Notes: generated by a model from the sequence alone, not told the origin. 64,000 nucleotides of DNA from Microglena sp. YARC (GCA_022414725.1 CM039465.1:22815049-22879048); one strand, 5' to 3'; positions 12,560 through 25,360 are shown, numbered from the stretch's first letter. A program made the numbers and translations.

Positions 12560-12735
12560 GGCTAAGTGAGGTTGGAAGTATATGAGTTATAAGGTAATGA
12601 GTTTTGAGGTTATGATTTACGGCTTGGAGATTGCGAGGTTATGAGTTATGAGTTACAAGGTAATGGGTTATGAGGTAATGAGTTCAGAGTTCTGAGATTG
12701 CGAGTAACCTCGTAACGAGTTAAGAGTTCTGTGAT
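12560..12735. repeat. Degenerate GAGTTATGAGGTAAT repeat
   Basis: Irregular short units (GAGGTTATGAGTTA, AAGGTAATGGGTTATGAG) fill the stretch. No fixed period is evident. Confidence 0.6.
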
Positions 12736-12746
12736 TGCGAGGTTAC

Positions 12747-12893
12747 GGAATTGTCTCTTTCTCCAAAAACTAGAAAACAATCTTATGTTTAAAAACATAA
12801 GATGATTCTAAGATAGTAAAGGAATTGTCTCTTTGTCAAAAAACTAGAAAACAATCTTATGTTCAAAAAACATAAGAAGATTCGAAGAATCCA
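12747..12893. repeat. Two-copy 74-bp tandem repeat with hairpin
   Basis: Two copies start at 12747 and 12821 with GGAATTGTCTCTTT. Each carries the near-perfect inverted repeat CTTATGTTT/AAACATAAG, which would form an AT-rich hairpin. Confidence 0.75.
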
Positions 12894-13240
12894 GCAAAAA
12901 CTCACAAAAATCAAGAAATTTTGCCTAAACGGTCCTTTTGATTTGAATCATAAGATTCACCAAAATTTAGAAGCATCCACAAAATCGGCCGGGAAGCAGG
13001 AACGCCCATTTTCCCCGAGTGAATCTTACCTGGGGACCAGAGAGAGAGTAAGTGGTACTCTGCTCTCGTGAGTCCCCTTGTATACTGTTCGGGAGGGAAT
13101 CTACGGAAGGCATCTTTGGAAGATTCCACCGGTAGATTCCTTCAGTAGCTACCGCGAAGCATCCCTAAACCGGCCATCGGGCGGTGACAACCGGTTGGCT
13201 ACCAGCGCTAACTCTAACTCACATAACAAGGAACAGCATA

Positions 13241-13318
13241 TTACTACTGGCTCAGTGGTGTAGCGCCATGAGCTATTCGAAGATTCGACAAGGGTTCGAA
13301 TCCCCATGGGGGCAGCGT
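13241..13318 (+). other. tRNA-like segment with A and B boxes
   Basis: TGGCTCAGTGG (13248-13258) fits the polymerase III A box, and GGTTCGAATCC (13293-13303) fits the B box at tRNA-like spacing. The putative acceptor strands do not pair, so this is not an intact tRNA. It is a tRNA pseudogene or a SINE head. Its sequence resembles the heads of the two SINEs at 52.6 and 59.3 kb, but the downstream sequence does not match their shared tail. Confidence 0.5.
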
Positions 13319-13564
13319 TATGCCTTTACCTAATTAGCATCACATTAAGTCTAGTCCGACATCAAATATCACAAGGCAAGTGCTAACTGATATTCTAACA
13401 TTGTTTATTGTTTGTTTCTTCTAAAATGGTGGGAACTGAGGCTTTGTTTATTGTTTGTTTATTGTTTGTTTCTTCTAAAAAGCTCCGGTTTTGACAGCAC
13501 TTTTGTTTTGTACCTTCCGGGTTTTCCCCCCCCCCACTTTGAGAGCACAGTTTGGGGGCATTTT

Positions 13565-14077
13565 CCCTGTTGTTTACCTGCCCAGACCAGTTTTCGCAGT
13601 TTTTCCCTTAGTTTGCTTCCCCTAGTTCAGTTTCCACCCTTAGATGCCTCCTTAGGATAGTTTTCCCCTTAATTTCCTCTTTATTTACCCCCCCCCCCCC
13701 TCCCCCCCTTTTTATATCTTAGTTTCTCGCCATAGCTTTCTTTCTAGTCCTCCTTAGTTTGCATATCCTCTTTCAGTCTTCTGCTCCGGTGACTGTTAGA
13801 GGCTGCGGATGTCCCCCCCCCCCCCCCCCCCCCTACATAGGTCTTTTTTTCTTAGTATTCCTAGCCCCTTCTCTTGGGCTTACTGTTTTGGCTTCTTCTT
13901 GCCTCTCTGGTTTGTTTGTCTTCTGTTCCTGTCCTCCCTTTGTCCCTCATTGCCAAGGTGGTGTCCGTCCCTTAGCTGCTCCCTTAGCTGTTCTTGTATT
14001 TTTCTTTGGTCTTTTCTCCTTGGTCACAAAGGGCTAGTTTTTTATCAGTTGCGCCTTTTCCTGGTTCCCCCCCTTTT
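13565..14077 (+). mobile_element. LINE 3' end (3' UTR), left arm of palindrome
   Basis: A pyrimidine-rich stretch that matches, in reverse complement, 14093-14690 and the copies at 24.2, 26.1 and 34.7 kb. It ends with the family tail (TTGGTCACAAAGGGCTAG, then CGCCTTTTCCTGGTTCC) running into T(n). No coding part is present, so it is a 5'-truncated copy. Internal C runs differ in length from the other copies. Confidence 0.75.
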
Positions 14078-14092
14078 TTTTTTTTTTTTTTT

Positions 14093-15110
14093 TACAAAGG
14101 GGGGAACCAGGAAAAGGCGCATAACTGATAAAACTAGCCCTTTGTGACCAAGGAGAAAAGACCAAAGAAAAAGACAAGAACGGCTAAGGGACAGCTAAGG
14201 GACGGACACCACCTGGGCGACGTAAGGGACAAAGGAGGACGGGAACAGAAGACAAACAAACCAGAGAGGCAAGGAAGAAGCCAAAAACAGGAAGCCCAAG
14301 AGAGGGGCTAGGACTACTAAGAAAAAAGACCATGAAGGGGGGGGCCATAAAATTGCAACCTCTAACAGTCACCGGATCAGAAGACTGAAGGAGGAGATGC
14401 AAACTATAGGAGGACTAAAAGGAAAACTATGCGAGAAACTTAAGAGAAAAAAAGGGGGGGGGGGGGGGGGGGGACTAAGGAGGCAACTGAGGAGGAACTA
14501 AGGAGGCAAAGTAAGGGTGGAAACTGAACTAGGGGAAGCAAACTAAGGGAAGAAACTGCAAAAAACAAGCCAAAAGCAGGGAGGCAACCAGAAAAGAAGA
14601 AAGACAACTGGAAGCAAAGCGAAAACCTAAAAGACTGGTCTGGGCGTGTACAACAGGAATGAAGACAGAGACAGTATCAAGATCTAGATAGATCTTGATC
14701 TAGGTCTTAGCGCAGATCTGGACCTTGATCTTGGTCCAGATCTAGCCCCAGATCTGGAACGTTGTCGAGTGCTGTGTCCAAATCTAGAACCTGATCCTGA
14801 TCTGGGGCAGGGTCTTGATCTTGGGCTTGGGCTGGATCTAGGTCAGGGTCAAGATCGGGGCCTAGAGCTGGGGCTTGGGCTGGACCTAGGTCAGGGTCTA
14901 GATCAGGGTCTAGAGCTCGGGGATGGGCTGGGTCTGGGTCAGGGTCTAGAGCAAGGTCTAGATCCGGGTAATGGGCTGGATCTGGGTCAGGGTCTAGATC
15001 AGGGTCTAGAACTAGGGCTTGGGCTGGGTCTGGGATTGGGTCTGGATTGTTAGGGAGTGCTGGGGCCATGGGATTGTCATTTCCATGTGCGGGTATCAGG
15101 CTCCTGGTAG
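14093..15110 (-). mobile_element. LINE 3' end with Asp/Pro repeat ORF tail
   Basis: Read on the minus strand, the copy begins near 15110, passes a repeat region (15069-14707) that is open and encodes DPDLDPDPDPA-type repeats ending in DLDQDQGPDLR-stop, then a 3' UTR of about 600 bp and the family tail at 14093. The same open frame and stop recur at 24875-25360 and, partially, at 34497-34630. It therefore looks like the C-terminal end of the LINE protein and not a simple minisatellite. The upstream coding region is missing here. It lies tail to tail with 13565-14077. Confidence 0.7.
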
Positions 15111-18100
15111 CAGTGTTTTAAATCTTAGATTCAGCAAGACCTTTGCTTGCATGCCTTTCCTTCTTTTTCTGTGTTGCTCTTGGAGGTTACAGTGGTGTTT
15201 TGTTGGTTGGGGAGGAACAGTGTTGCTTGGAGGTGGGGGTGGTGCTCGGAAGGCCCTTAGTCCTTTGTCCTCCTAGTAATTAGTTTGTGTCCCTCATTCT
15301 TTCGTCCCCTAGTCTTTCCGTCTTTTGTCTTGGATCATTTGTCTTAGCGGACTTTTGGTCCATGTCCTCTAGTCTTCTTCTTTGGTTTTTCTTCCTTGGT
15401 CACATAGGGCTAGGTTTTATCAGATGTTCCCTTTTCCTGGTTCCTTCTATTGGTAAAAAAAAATGGGCACTGAGCAGCTCCCATAGCCGCGAAATTGCAG
15501 TCGCTCAGCCGAATTGGCTGAAGCAGCTTCGCAGCAAAGTCAAAAGGCGGCGGAGAGCAGACATTGCTAGGGCGAAAAAAGGACCTCCAGCTCCAATTGT
15601 CGCCTCAAAGCTTTGTCTACTAGGTATCTCAGCAGCTGAAATGAAGGAGCAGGGATGAGAGGGATGAGATGGAGGATTCTGAGAGGCAGGAGAAGTGGGT
15701 GGGGCTCGAAGAAGGGAATCAGGAGAGAGCTGCTTCTGAAGTACTAAGGATGGTGGTCGGGTGGTCCCGAATTAACTTGAAGAGAATAGCCTGCCCCCCT
15801 CCAGTAGGCTGACCTCTTATGCTGACCTCTGGAGGGGCAGAGTAGCGAATTAGACTGCATGAGCGTCTATAACACTCAAATGGAGTGATGCCCTGATGCG
15901 CTGACTGTTATAGAGTGATGCCCTGTACCGTGTTGTTTCTTGCGTCTGCAGGTTTAGGAGGCTTACTTAGGAGCTACATAGTTTTTTGTCACCTTGTTAC
16001 TGCTACCTTTGAACCGTAGGCATGCCGCGTTCTGGTCGTCTTGCAGAGCTTGCTGATTTGCATTGGCGACTAGTGGCATGTTACTAGGCTGCTGAGAGTT
16101 TGTGCTGGTTTGCTAAAGGAGTGATGCCCTGATGCACTGGCCTTTTACAGGAGTGATGCCCTGCAGTGTTTTAATCTTAGATCAGCAAGACCTTTGGCTG
16201 CGTGCCTTTCCTTCTTTTTCTGTGTTGCTCTGGAGGTTACAGTGGTGTTTTGTTGGTTGGGGAGGAACAGTGTTGCTTGGAGGTGGGGGTGGTGCTCGGA
16301 AGGCCCTTTGTCCTTTGTCCTCCTAGTAATTAGTTTTGTGTCCCTCGTTCTTTCGTCCCTAGTCTTTTCGTCTTTTGTCTTGGATCATTTGTCTTAGCGG
16401 ACTTTGGTCCATGTCCTCTAGTCTTCTTCTTTGGGTTTTTTCTTCCTTGTCACATAGGGCTAGGTTTTATCAGATGTTCCCTTTCCTGGTTCCTTCCTAT
16501 GTAAAAAAAAAAAATGGGGCACTGAGCAGCTCCCATAGCCGCGAAATTGCAGTCGCTCCAGCCGAATTGGCTGAAGCAGCTTCGCAGCAAAAGTCAAAAG
16601 GCGGCCGGAGAGCAGACATTGCTAGGGCGAAAAAAGGACCTCCAGCTCCAATTGTCGCCTCAAAGCTTTGTCTACTAGGTATCTCAGCAGCTGAAATGAA
16701 GGAGCAGGGATGAGAGGGATGAGATGGAGGATTCTGAGAGGCAGGAGGAAGTGGGTGGGGCTCGGAAGAAGGGAATCAGGGAGAGAGCTGCTTCTGAAGT
16801 CCTAAGGATGGGGGTCGGGTGGTCCGAATTAACTTGAAGAGATAAGCCTGCCCCCTCCAGTAGGCTGACCTCTTATGCTGACCTCTGGAGGGGGCAGAGT
16901 AGCGGATTAGACTGCATGAGCGTCTATAACACTCAAATGGAGTGATGCCCTGATGCGCTGGACTGTTATAGGGAGTGATGCCCTGTACCGTGTTGTTTCT
17001 TGCGTCTGCAGGTTTAGGAGGCTTACTTAGGAGCTACATAGTTTTTGTTACCTTGTTACTGCTACCTTTGAACCGTAGGCATGCGCCGTTCTGGTCGTCT
17101 TTGCAGCAGCTTGCTGATTTGCATTGGCGACCTAGTGGCATGTTACTAGGCTGCTGAGAGTTTGTGCTGGTTTGCTAAAGGAGTGATGCCCTGATGCACT
17201 GGCCTTTTACAGGAGTGATGCCCTGCAGTGTTTTAATCTTAGATCAGCAAGACCTTTGGCTGCGTGCCTTTCCTTCTTTTTCTGTGTTGCTCTTGGAGGT
17301 TACAGTGGTGTTTTGTGGTTGGGAGGAACAGTGTTGCTTGGAGGTGGGGGTGGTGCTCGGAAGCCCTTTGTCCTTTGTCCTCCTAGTAATTAGTTTGTGT
17401 CCCTCGTTCTTTCGTCCCCTAGTCTTTTCGTCTTTTGTCTTGGATCGTTTGTCTTAGCGACTTTTGGTCCATGTCCTCTAGTCTTCTTCTTTGGTTTTTC
17501 TTCCTTGGTCACATAGGGCTAGGTTTTATCAGATGTTCCCTTTCCTGGTTCCTTCCTATGTAAAAAAAAATGGGGCACTGAGCAGCTCCCATAGCCGCGA
17601 AATTGCAGTCGCTCCAGCCGAATTGGCTGAAGCAGCTTCGCAGCAAAGTCAAAAGGCGGCCGGAGAGCAGACATTGCTAGGGCGAAAAAAGGACCTCCAG
17701 CTCCAATTGTCGCCTCAAAGCTTTGTCTACTAGGTATCTCAGCAGCTGAAATGAAGGAGCAGGGATGAGAGGGATGAGATGGAGGATTCTGAGAGGCAGG
17801 AGAAGTGGGTGGGGCTCGGAAGAAGGGAATCAGGAGAGAGCTGCTTCTGAAGTCCTAAGGATGGGGGTCGGGTGGTCCCGAATTAACTTGAAGAGAATAG
17901 CCTGCCCCCCTCCAGTAGGCTGACCTCTTATGCTGACCTCTGGAGGGGGCAGAGTAGCGGATTAGACTGCATGAGCGTCTATAACACTCAAATGGAGTGA
18001 TGCCCTGATGCGCTGGACTGTTATAGGAGTGATGCCGTACGTGTTGTTTCTTGCGTCTGCAGGTTTAGGAGCTACTTAGGAGCTACATAGTTTTCTGTTA

Positions 18101-21100
18101 CCTTGTTACTGCTACCTTTGAAAACCGTAGCATGCCGCGTTCTGGTTCGTCTTTGGCAGAGCTTGCTGATTTGCATTGGCGACCTAGTGGCATGTTACTA
18201 GGCTGCTGAGAGTTTGTGCTGGTTTGCTAAAGGAGTGATGCCCTGATGCACTGGCGCTTTTACAGGAGTGATGCCCTGCAGTGTTTTAATCTTAGATCAG
18301 CAAGACCTTTGGCTGCGTGCCTTTCTTCTTTTTCTGTGTTGCTCTTGGAGGTTACAGTGGTGTTTTGTTGGTTGGGGAGGAACAGTGTTGCTTGGAGGTG
18401 GGGTGGCGCTCGGAAGGCCCTTTGTCCTTTGTCCTCCTAGTAATTAGTTTGTGTCCCTCGTTCTTTGGTCCCCTAGTCTTTTCGTCTTTTGTCTTGGATC
18501 ATTTGTCTTAGCGGACTTTTGGTCCATGTCCTCTAGTCTTCTTCTTTGGTTTTTCTTCCTTGGTCACATAGGGCTAGGTTTTATCAGATGTTCCCTTTCC
18601 TGGTTCCTTCCTATGTAAAAAAAAAAAATGGGGCACTGAGCAGCTCCCATAGCCGCGAAATTGCAGTCGCTCCAGCCGAATTGGCTGAAGCAGCTTCGCA
18701 GCAAAGTCAAAAGGCGGCCGGAGAGCAGACATTGCTAGGGCGAAAAAAGGACCTCCAGCTCCAATTGTCGCCTCAAAGCTTTGTCTACTAGGTATCTCAG
18801 CAGCTGAAATGAAGGAGCAGGGATGAGAGGGATGAGATGGAGGATTCTGAGAGGCAGGAGGAAGTGGGTGGGGCTCGGAAGAAGGGAATCAGGAGAGAGC
18901 TGCTTCTGAAGTACTAAGGATGGTGGTCGGGTGGTCCCGAATTATTGAAGAGAATAGCCGCCCCCTCCAGTAGGCTGACCTCTTATGCTGACCTCTGGAG
19001 GGGGCAGAGTAGCGGATTAGACTGCATGAGCGTCTATAACACTCAAATGGAGTGATGCCCTGATGCGCTGGACTGTTATAGGAGTGATGCCCTGTACCGT
19101 GTTGTTTCTTGCGTCTGCAGGTTTAGGAGGCTTACTTAGGAGCTACATAGTTTTTGTTACCTTGTTACTGCTACCTTTGAACCGTAGGCATGCCGCGTTC
19201 TGGTCGTCTTTGCAGAGCTTGCTGATTTGCATTGGCGACCTAGTGGCATGTTACTAGGCTGCTGAGAGTTTGTGCTGGTTTGCTAAAGGAGTGATGCCCT
19301 GATGCACTGGCCTTTTACAGGAGTGATGCCCTGCAGTGTTTTAATCTTAGATCAGCAAGACCTTTGGCTGCGTGCCTTTCCTTCTTTTTCTGTGTTGCTC
19401 TTGGAGGTTACAGTGGTGTTTTTGTTTGGTTGGGGAGGAACAGTGTTGCTTGGAGGTGGGGTGGTGCTCGGAAGGCCCTTTGTCCTTTGTCCTCCTAGTA
19501 ATTAGTTTGTGTCCCTCGTTCTTTCGTCCCCTAGTCTTTTCGTCTTTTGTCTTGGATCGTTTGTCTTAGCGGACTTTTGGTCGCATGTCCTCTAGTCTTC
19601 TTCTTTGGTTTTTCTTCCTTGGTCACATAGGGCTAGGTTTTATCAGAATGTTCCCTTTCCTGGTTCCTTCCTATGTAAAAAAAAAAATGGGGCACTGAGC
19701 AGCTCCCATAGCCGCGAAATTGCAGTCGCTCCAGCCGAAATTGGCTGAGCAGCTTCGCAGCAAAGTCAAAAGGCGGCCGGAGAGCAGACATTGCTAGGGC
19801 GAAAAAAGGACCTCCAGCTCCAATTGTCGCCTCAAAGCTTTGTCTACTAGGTATCTCAGCAGCTGAAATGAAGGAGCAGGGATGAGAGGGATGAGATGGA
19901 GGATTCTGAGAGGCAGGAGGAAGTGGGTGGGCTCGAAGAAGGGAATCAGGAGAGAGCTGCTTCTGAAGTCCTAAGGATGGGGGTCGGGTGGTCCCGAATT
20001 AACTTGAAGAGAATAGCCTGCCCCCCTCCAGTAGGCTGACCTCTTATGCTGACCTCTGGAGGGGCAGAGTAGCGGATTAGACTGCAGATGAGCGTCTATA
20101 ACACTCAAATGGAGTGATGCCCTGATGCGCTGGACTGTTATAGGAGTGATGCCCCTGTACCGTGTTGTTTCTTGCGTCTGCAGGTTTAGGAGGCTTACTT
20201 AGGAGCTACATAGTTTTTGTTACCTTGTTACTGCTACCTTTGAACCGTAGGCATGCCGCGTTCTGGTCGTCTTTGCAGAGCTTGCTGATTTGCATTGGCG
20301 ACCTAGTGGCATGTTACTAGGCTGCTGAGAGTTTGTGCTGGTTTGCTAAAGGAGTGATGCCCTGATGCACTGGCCTTTTACAGGAGTGATGCCCTGCAGT
20401 GTTTTAATCTTAGATCAGCAAGACCTTTGGCTGCGTGCCTTTCCTTCTTTTTCTGTGTTGCTCTTGGAGGTTACAGTGGTGTTTTGTTGGTTGGGGAGGA
20501 ACAGTGTTGCTTGGAGGTGGGGGTGGCGCTCGGAAGGCCCTTTGTCCTTTGTCCTCCTAGTAATTAGTTTGTGTCCCTCGTTCTTTCGTCCCCTAGTCTT
20601 TTCGTCTTTTGTCTTGGATCGTTTGTCTTAGCGGACTTTTGGTCCATGTCCTCTAGTCTTCTTCTTTGGTTTTTCTTCCTTGGTCACATAGGGCTAGGTT
20701 TTATCAGATGTTCCCTTTCCTGGTTCCTTCCTATGTAAAAAAAAAAATGGGGCACTGAGCAGCTCCCATAGCCGCGAAATTGCAGTCGCTCCAGCCGAAT
20801 TGGCTGAAGCAGCTTCGCAGCAAAGTCAAAAGGCGGCCGGAGAGCAGACATTGCTAGGGCGAAAAAAGGACCTCCAGCTCCAATTGTCGCCTCAAAGCTT
20901 TGTCTACTAGGTATCTCAGCAGCTGAAATGAAGGAGCAGGGATGAGAGGGATGAATGGAGGATTCTGAGAGGGCAGGAGGAAGTGGGTGGGCTCGGAAGA
21001 AGGGAATCAGGAGAGAGCTGCTCTGAAGTACTAAGGATGGTGGTCGGGTGGTCCCGAATTAAACTTGAGAGAATAGCCTGCCCCCCTCCAGTAGGCTGAC

Positions 21101-24100
21101 CTCTTATGCTGACCTCTGGAGGGGGCAGAGTAGCGGATTAGACTGCATGAGCGTCTATAACACTCAAATGGAGTGATGCCCTGATGCGCTGGACTGTTAT
21201 AGGAGTGATGCCCTGTACCGTGTTGTTTCTTGCGTCTGCAGGTTTAGGAGGCTTACTTTAGGAGCTACATAGTTTTTTGTTACCTTGTTACTGCTACCTT
21301 TGAACCGTAGGCATGCCGCGTTCTGGTCGTCTTTGCAGAGCTTGCTGATTTGCATTGGCGACCTAGTGGCATGTTACTAGGCTGCTGAGAGTTTGTGCTG
21401 GTTTGCTAAGGAGTGATGCCCTGATGCACTGGCCTTTTACAGGAGTGATGCCCTGCAGTGTTTTAATCTTAGATCAGCAAGACCTTTGGCTGCGTGCCTT
21501 TCCTTCTTTTTCTGTGTTGCTCTTGGAGGTTACAGTGGTGTTTTGTTGGTTGGGGAGGAACAGTGTTGCTTGGAGGTGGGGGTGGTGCTCGGAAGGCCCT
21601 TTGTCCTTTGTCCTCCTAGTAATTAGTTGTGTCCCTCGTTCTTTCGTCCCCTAGTCTTTCGTCTTTTGTCTTGGATCATTTGTCTTAGCGGACTTTTGGT
21701 CCATGTCCTCTAGTCTTCTTCTTTGGTTTTTCTTCCTTGGTCACATAGGGCTAGGTTTTATCAGATGTTCCCTTTCCTGGTTCCTTCCTATGTAAAAAAA
21801 AAAATGGGGCACTGAGCAGCTCCCATAGCCGCGAAATTGCAGTCGCTCCAGCCGAATTGGCTGAAGCAGCTTCGCAGCAAAGTCAAAAGGCGGCCGGAGA
21901 GCAGACATTGCTAGGGCGAAAAAAGGACCTCCAGCTCCAATTGTCGCCTCAAAGGCTTTGTCTACTAGGTATCTCAGCAGCTGAAATGAAGGAGCAGGGA
22001 TGAGAGGGATGAGATGGAGGATTCTGAGAGGCAGGAGGAAGTGGGTGGGGCTCGGAAGAAGGGAATCAGGAGAGAGCTGCTTCTGAAGTCCTAAGGATGG
22101 GGGTCGGGTGGTCCCGAATTAACTTGAAGAGAATAGCCTGCCCCCCTCCAGTAGGCTGACCTCTTATGCTGACCTCTGGAGGGGGCAGAGTAGCGGATTA
22201 GACTGCATGAGCGTCTATAACACTCAAATGGAGTGATGCCCTGATGCGCTGGACTGTTATAGGAGTGATGCCCTGTACCGTGTTGTTTCTTGCGTCTGCA
22301 GGTTTAGGAGGCTTACTTAGGAGCTACATAGTTTTTGTTACCTTGTTACTGCTACCTTTGAACCGTAGGCATGCCGCGTTCTGGTCGTCTTTGCAGAGCT
22401 TGCTGATTTGCATTGGCGACCTAGTGGCATGTTACTAGGCTGCTGAGAGTTTGTGCTGGTTTGCTAAAGGAGTGATGCCCTGATGCACTGGCCTTTTACA
22501 GGAGTGATGCCCTGCAGTGTTTTAATCTTAGATCAGCAAGACCCTTTGCTGCGTGCCTTTCCTTCTTTTTCTGTGTTGCTCTTGGAGGTTACAGTGGTGT
22601 TTTGTTGGTTGGGGAGGAACAGTGTTGCTTGGAGGTGGGGGTGGTGCTCGGAAGGCCCTTTGTCCTTTGTCCTCCTAGTAATTAGTTTGTGTCCCTCGTT
22701 CTTTCGTCCCCTAGTCTTTTCGTCTTTTGTCTTGGATCATTTGTCTTAGCGGACTTTTGGTCCATGTCCTCTAGTCTTCTTCTTTGGTTTTTCTTCCTTG
22801 GTCACATAGGGCTAGGTTTTATCAGATGTTCCCTTTCCTGGTTCCTTCCTATGTAAAAAAAAAAAAATGGGGCACTGAGCAGCTCCCATAGCCGCGAAAT
22901 TGCAGTCGCTCCAGCCGAATTAGCTGAAGCAGCTTCGCAGCAAAGTCAAAAGGCGGCCGGAGAGCAGACATTGCTAGGGCGAAAAAAGGACCTCCAGCTC
23001 CAATTGTCGCCTCAAAGCTTTGTCTACTAGGTATCTCAGCAGCTGAAATGAAGGAGCAGGGATGAGAGGGATGAGATGGAGGATTCTGAGAGGCAGGAGG
23101 AAGTGGGTGGGGCTCGGAAGAAGGGAATCAGGAGAGAGCTGCTTCTGAAGTCCTAAGGATGGGGGTCGGGTGGTCCCGAATTAACTTGAAGAGAATAGCC
23201 TGCCCCCCTCCAGTAGGCTGACCTCTTTATGCTGACCTCTGGAGGGGGCAGAGTAGCGATTAGACTGCATGAGCGTCTATAACACTCAAATGGAGTGATG
23301 CCCTGATGCGCTGGACTGTTATAGGAGTGATGCCCTGTACCGTGTTGTTTCTTGCGTCTGCAGGTTTAGGAGGCTTACTTAGGAGCTACATAGTTTTTGT
23401 TACCTTGTTACTGCTACCTTTGAACCGTAGGCATGCCGCGTTCTGGTCGTCTTTGCAGAGCTTGCTGATTTGCATTGGCGACCTAGTGGCATGTTACTAG
23501 GCTGCTGAGAGTTTGTGCTGGTTTGCTAAAGGAGTGATGCCCTGATGCACTGGCCTTTTACAGGAGTGATGCCCTGCAGTGTTTTAATCTTAGATCAGCA
23601 AGACCTTTGGCTGCGTGCCTTTCCTTCTTTTTCTGTGTTGCTCTTGGAGGTTACAGTGGTGTTTTGTTGGTTGGGGAGGAACAGTGTTGCTTGGAGGTGG
23701 GGGTGGTGCTCGGAAGGCCCTTTGTCCTTTGTCCTCCTAGTAATTAGTTTGTGTCCCTCGTTCTTTCGTCCCCTAGTCTTTTCGTCTTTTGTCTTGGATC
23801 ATTTGTCTTAGCGGACTTTTGGTCCATGTCCTCTAGTCTTCTTCTTTGGTTTTTCTTCCTTGGTCACATAGGGCTAGGTTTTATCAGATGTTCCCTTTCC
23901 TGGTTCCTTCCTATGTAAAAAAAAAAAATGGGGCACTGAGCAGCTCCCATAGCCGCGAAATTGCAGTCGCTCCAGCCGAATTGGCTGAAGCAGCTTCGCA
24001 GCAAAGTCAAAAGGCGGCCGGAGAGCAGACATTGCTAGGGCGAAAAAAGGACCTCCAGCTCCAATTGTCGCCTCAAAGCTTTGTCTACTAGGTATCTCAG

Positions 24101-24247
24101 CAGCTGAAATGAAGGAGCAGGGATGAGAGGGATGAGATGGAGGATTCTGAGAGGCAGGAGGAAGTGGGTGGGGCTCGGAAGAAGGGAATCAGGAGAGAGC
24201 TGCTTCTGAAGTCCTAAGGATGGGGGTCGGGTGGTCCCGAATTAACT
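15111..24247 (+). repeat. 1.06-kb tandem array, about 8.6 copies
   Basis: The anchor CAGTGTTTTAATCTTAGATC (or its first part) starts units at 15111, 16164, 17226, 18279, 19334, 20397, 21456, 22515 and 23577, giving periods of 1053-1063 bp. The last unit is cut at 24247. Each unit contains four copies of GAGTGATGCCCTG, a hairpin (CCCTCCAG and CTGGAGGG flanking two CTGACCTCT copies), and an internal LINE-like tail (GGGCTAGGTTTTATCAGATG, CTTTCCTGGTTCC, then A(9-13)). Copies are nearly identical apart from 1-nt indels. The short frames repeated in every unit show no domain, so I call no genes. Confidence 0.9.
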
Positions 24248-25360
24248 TTTTTTTTTTTTTTTTACAAAAGGGGGGAACCAGGAAAATGCGCAACTGATAA
24301 AACCTAGCCCTTTGTGACCAAGGAGAAAAGACCAAAGAAAAAGACAAGAACGGCTAAGGGACAGCTAAGGGACGGACACCACCTGGGCGACGTAAGGGAC
24401 AAAGGAGGACGGGAACAGACGACAAACAAACCAGAGAGGCAAGGAAGAAGCCCAAAACAGGAAGCCCAAGAGAGGGGGTCTAGGACTACTAAGAAAAAAG
24501 ACCTATGAAGGGGGGGCCATAACATTGCAACCTCTAACAGTCACCGGATCAGAAGACTGAAAGAGGAGATGCAAACTAAGGAGGACTAAAAGGAAAACTA
24601 TGCAAGAAACTAAGAGAAAAAAGGGGGGGAGGGGGGGGGGGGGGGGGGGGCTAAGGAGGCAACTGAGGAGGAAACTAAGGAGGCAAGTAAGGGTGGAAAC
24701 TGAACTAGGGGAAGCAAACGAAGGGAGAAACTGCAACAACAAGCCAAAAGCAGGGAGGCAACCAGAAAAGAAGAAAGACAACTGGAAGCAAAGCGAAAAC
24801 CTAAAAGACTGGTCTGGGCAGGTAAACAACAGGAATGAAGACAGATAACCAAGATCTAGATCTTGATCTGGATCTTAGCGCAGATCTGGACCTTGATCTT
24901 GGTCCAGATCTAGCCCCAGATCTGGAACGTTGTCGAGTGCTGTGTCCAAATCTGGAACCTGATCCTGATCTGGGGCAGGGTCTTGATCTTGGGCTTGGGC
25001 TGGAACTAGGTCGGGGTCAAGATCGGGGCCTAGAGCTGGGGCTTGGGCTGGACCTAGGTCAGGGTCTAGAACAGGGTCTAGAGCTCGGGAATGGGCTGGG
25101 TCTGGGTCAGGGTCTAGAGCAAGGTCTAGATCCGGGTAATGGGCTGGATCTGGGTCAGGGTCTAGATCAGGGTCTAGAACTAGGGCTTGGGCTGGGTCTG
25201 GGATTGGGTCTGGGATTGTAGGGAGCGCTGAGGCCATGGGGATTGTCATTTCCATGGTGCGGGTATCAGGCTCCTGGTCACCGGGAGTGACCCCAATCAT
25301 GGTGCAAAAGATCGGGGGGGGGGCCATAAGCTTGCAAAGGAAGCCACTGTGAGAGAGCAA
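24248..25360 (-). mobile_element. LINE 3' end: Asp/Pro repeat frame, 3' UTR, poly(T)
   Basis: On the minus strand a 161-codon frame (25360-24875) runs from MLSHSGFLCK through VTPGDQEPDT into DPDLDPDPDPA-type repeats and stops after DLDQDQGPDLR. The UTR of about 600 bp follows, with the family tail at 24265-24320 and a T run (A on the minus strand) where the element meets the truncated tandem array. It is contiguous with the zinc-finger-like coding remnant on its right and so forms the downstream part of the decayed LINE. Confidence 0.7.

Noticed and set aside
16132..23811. Repeated frames of 60-90 codons in the 1.06-kb units (MHWPFTGVMPCSVL and similar)
   Set aside because: They recur only because the DNA repeats; their ends shift with 1-nt indels between copies and they show no domain.
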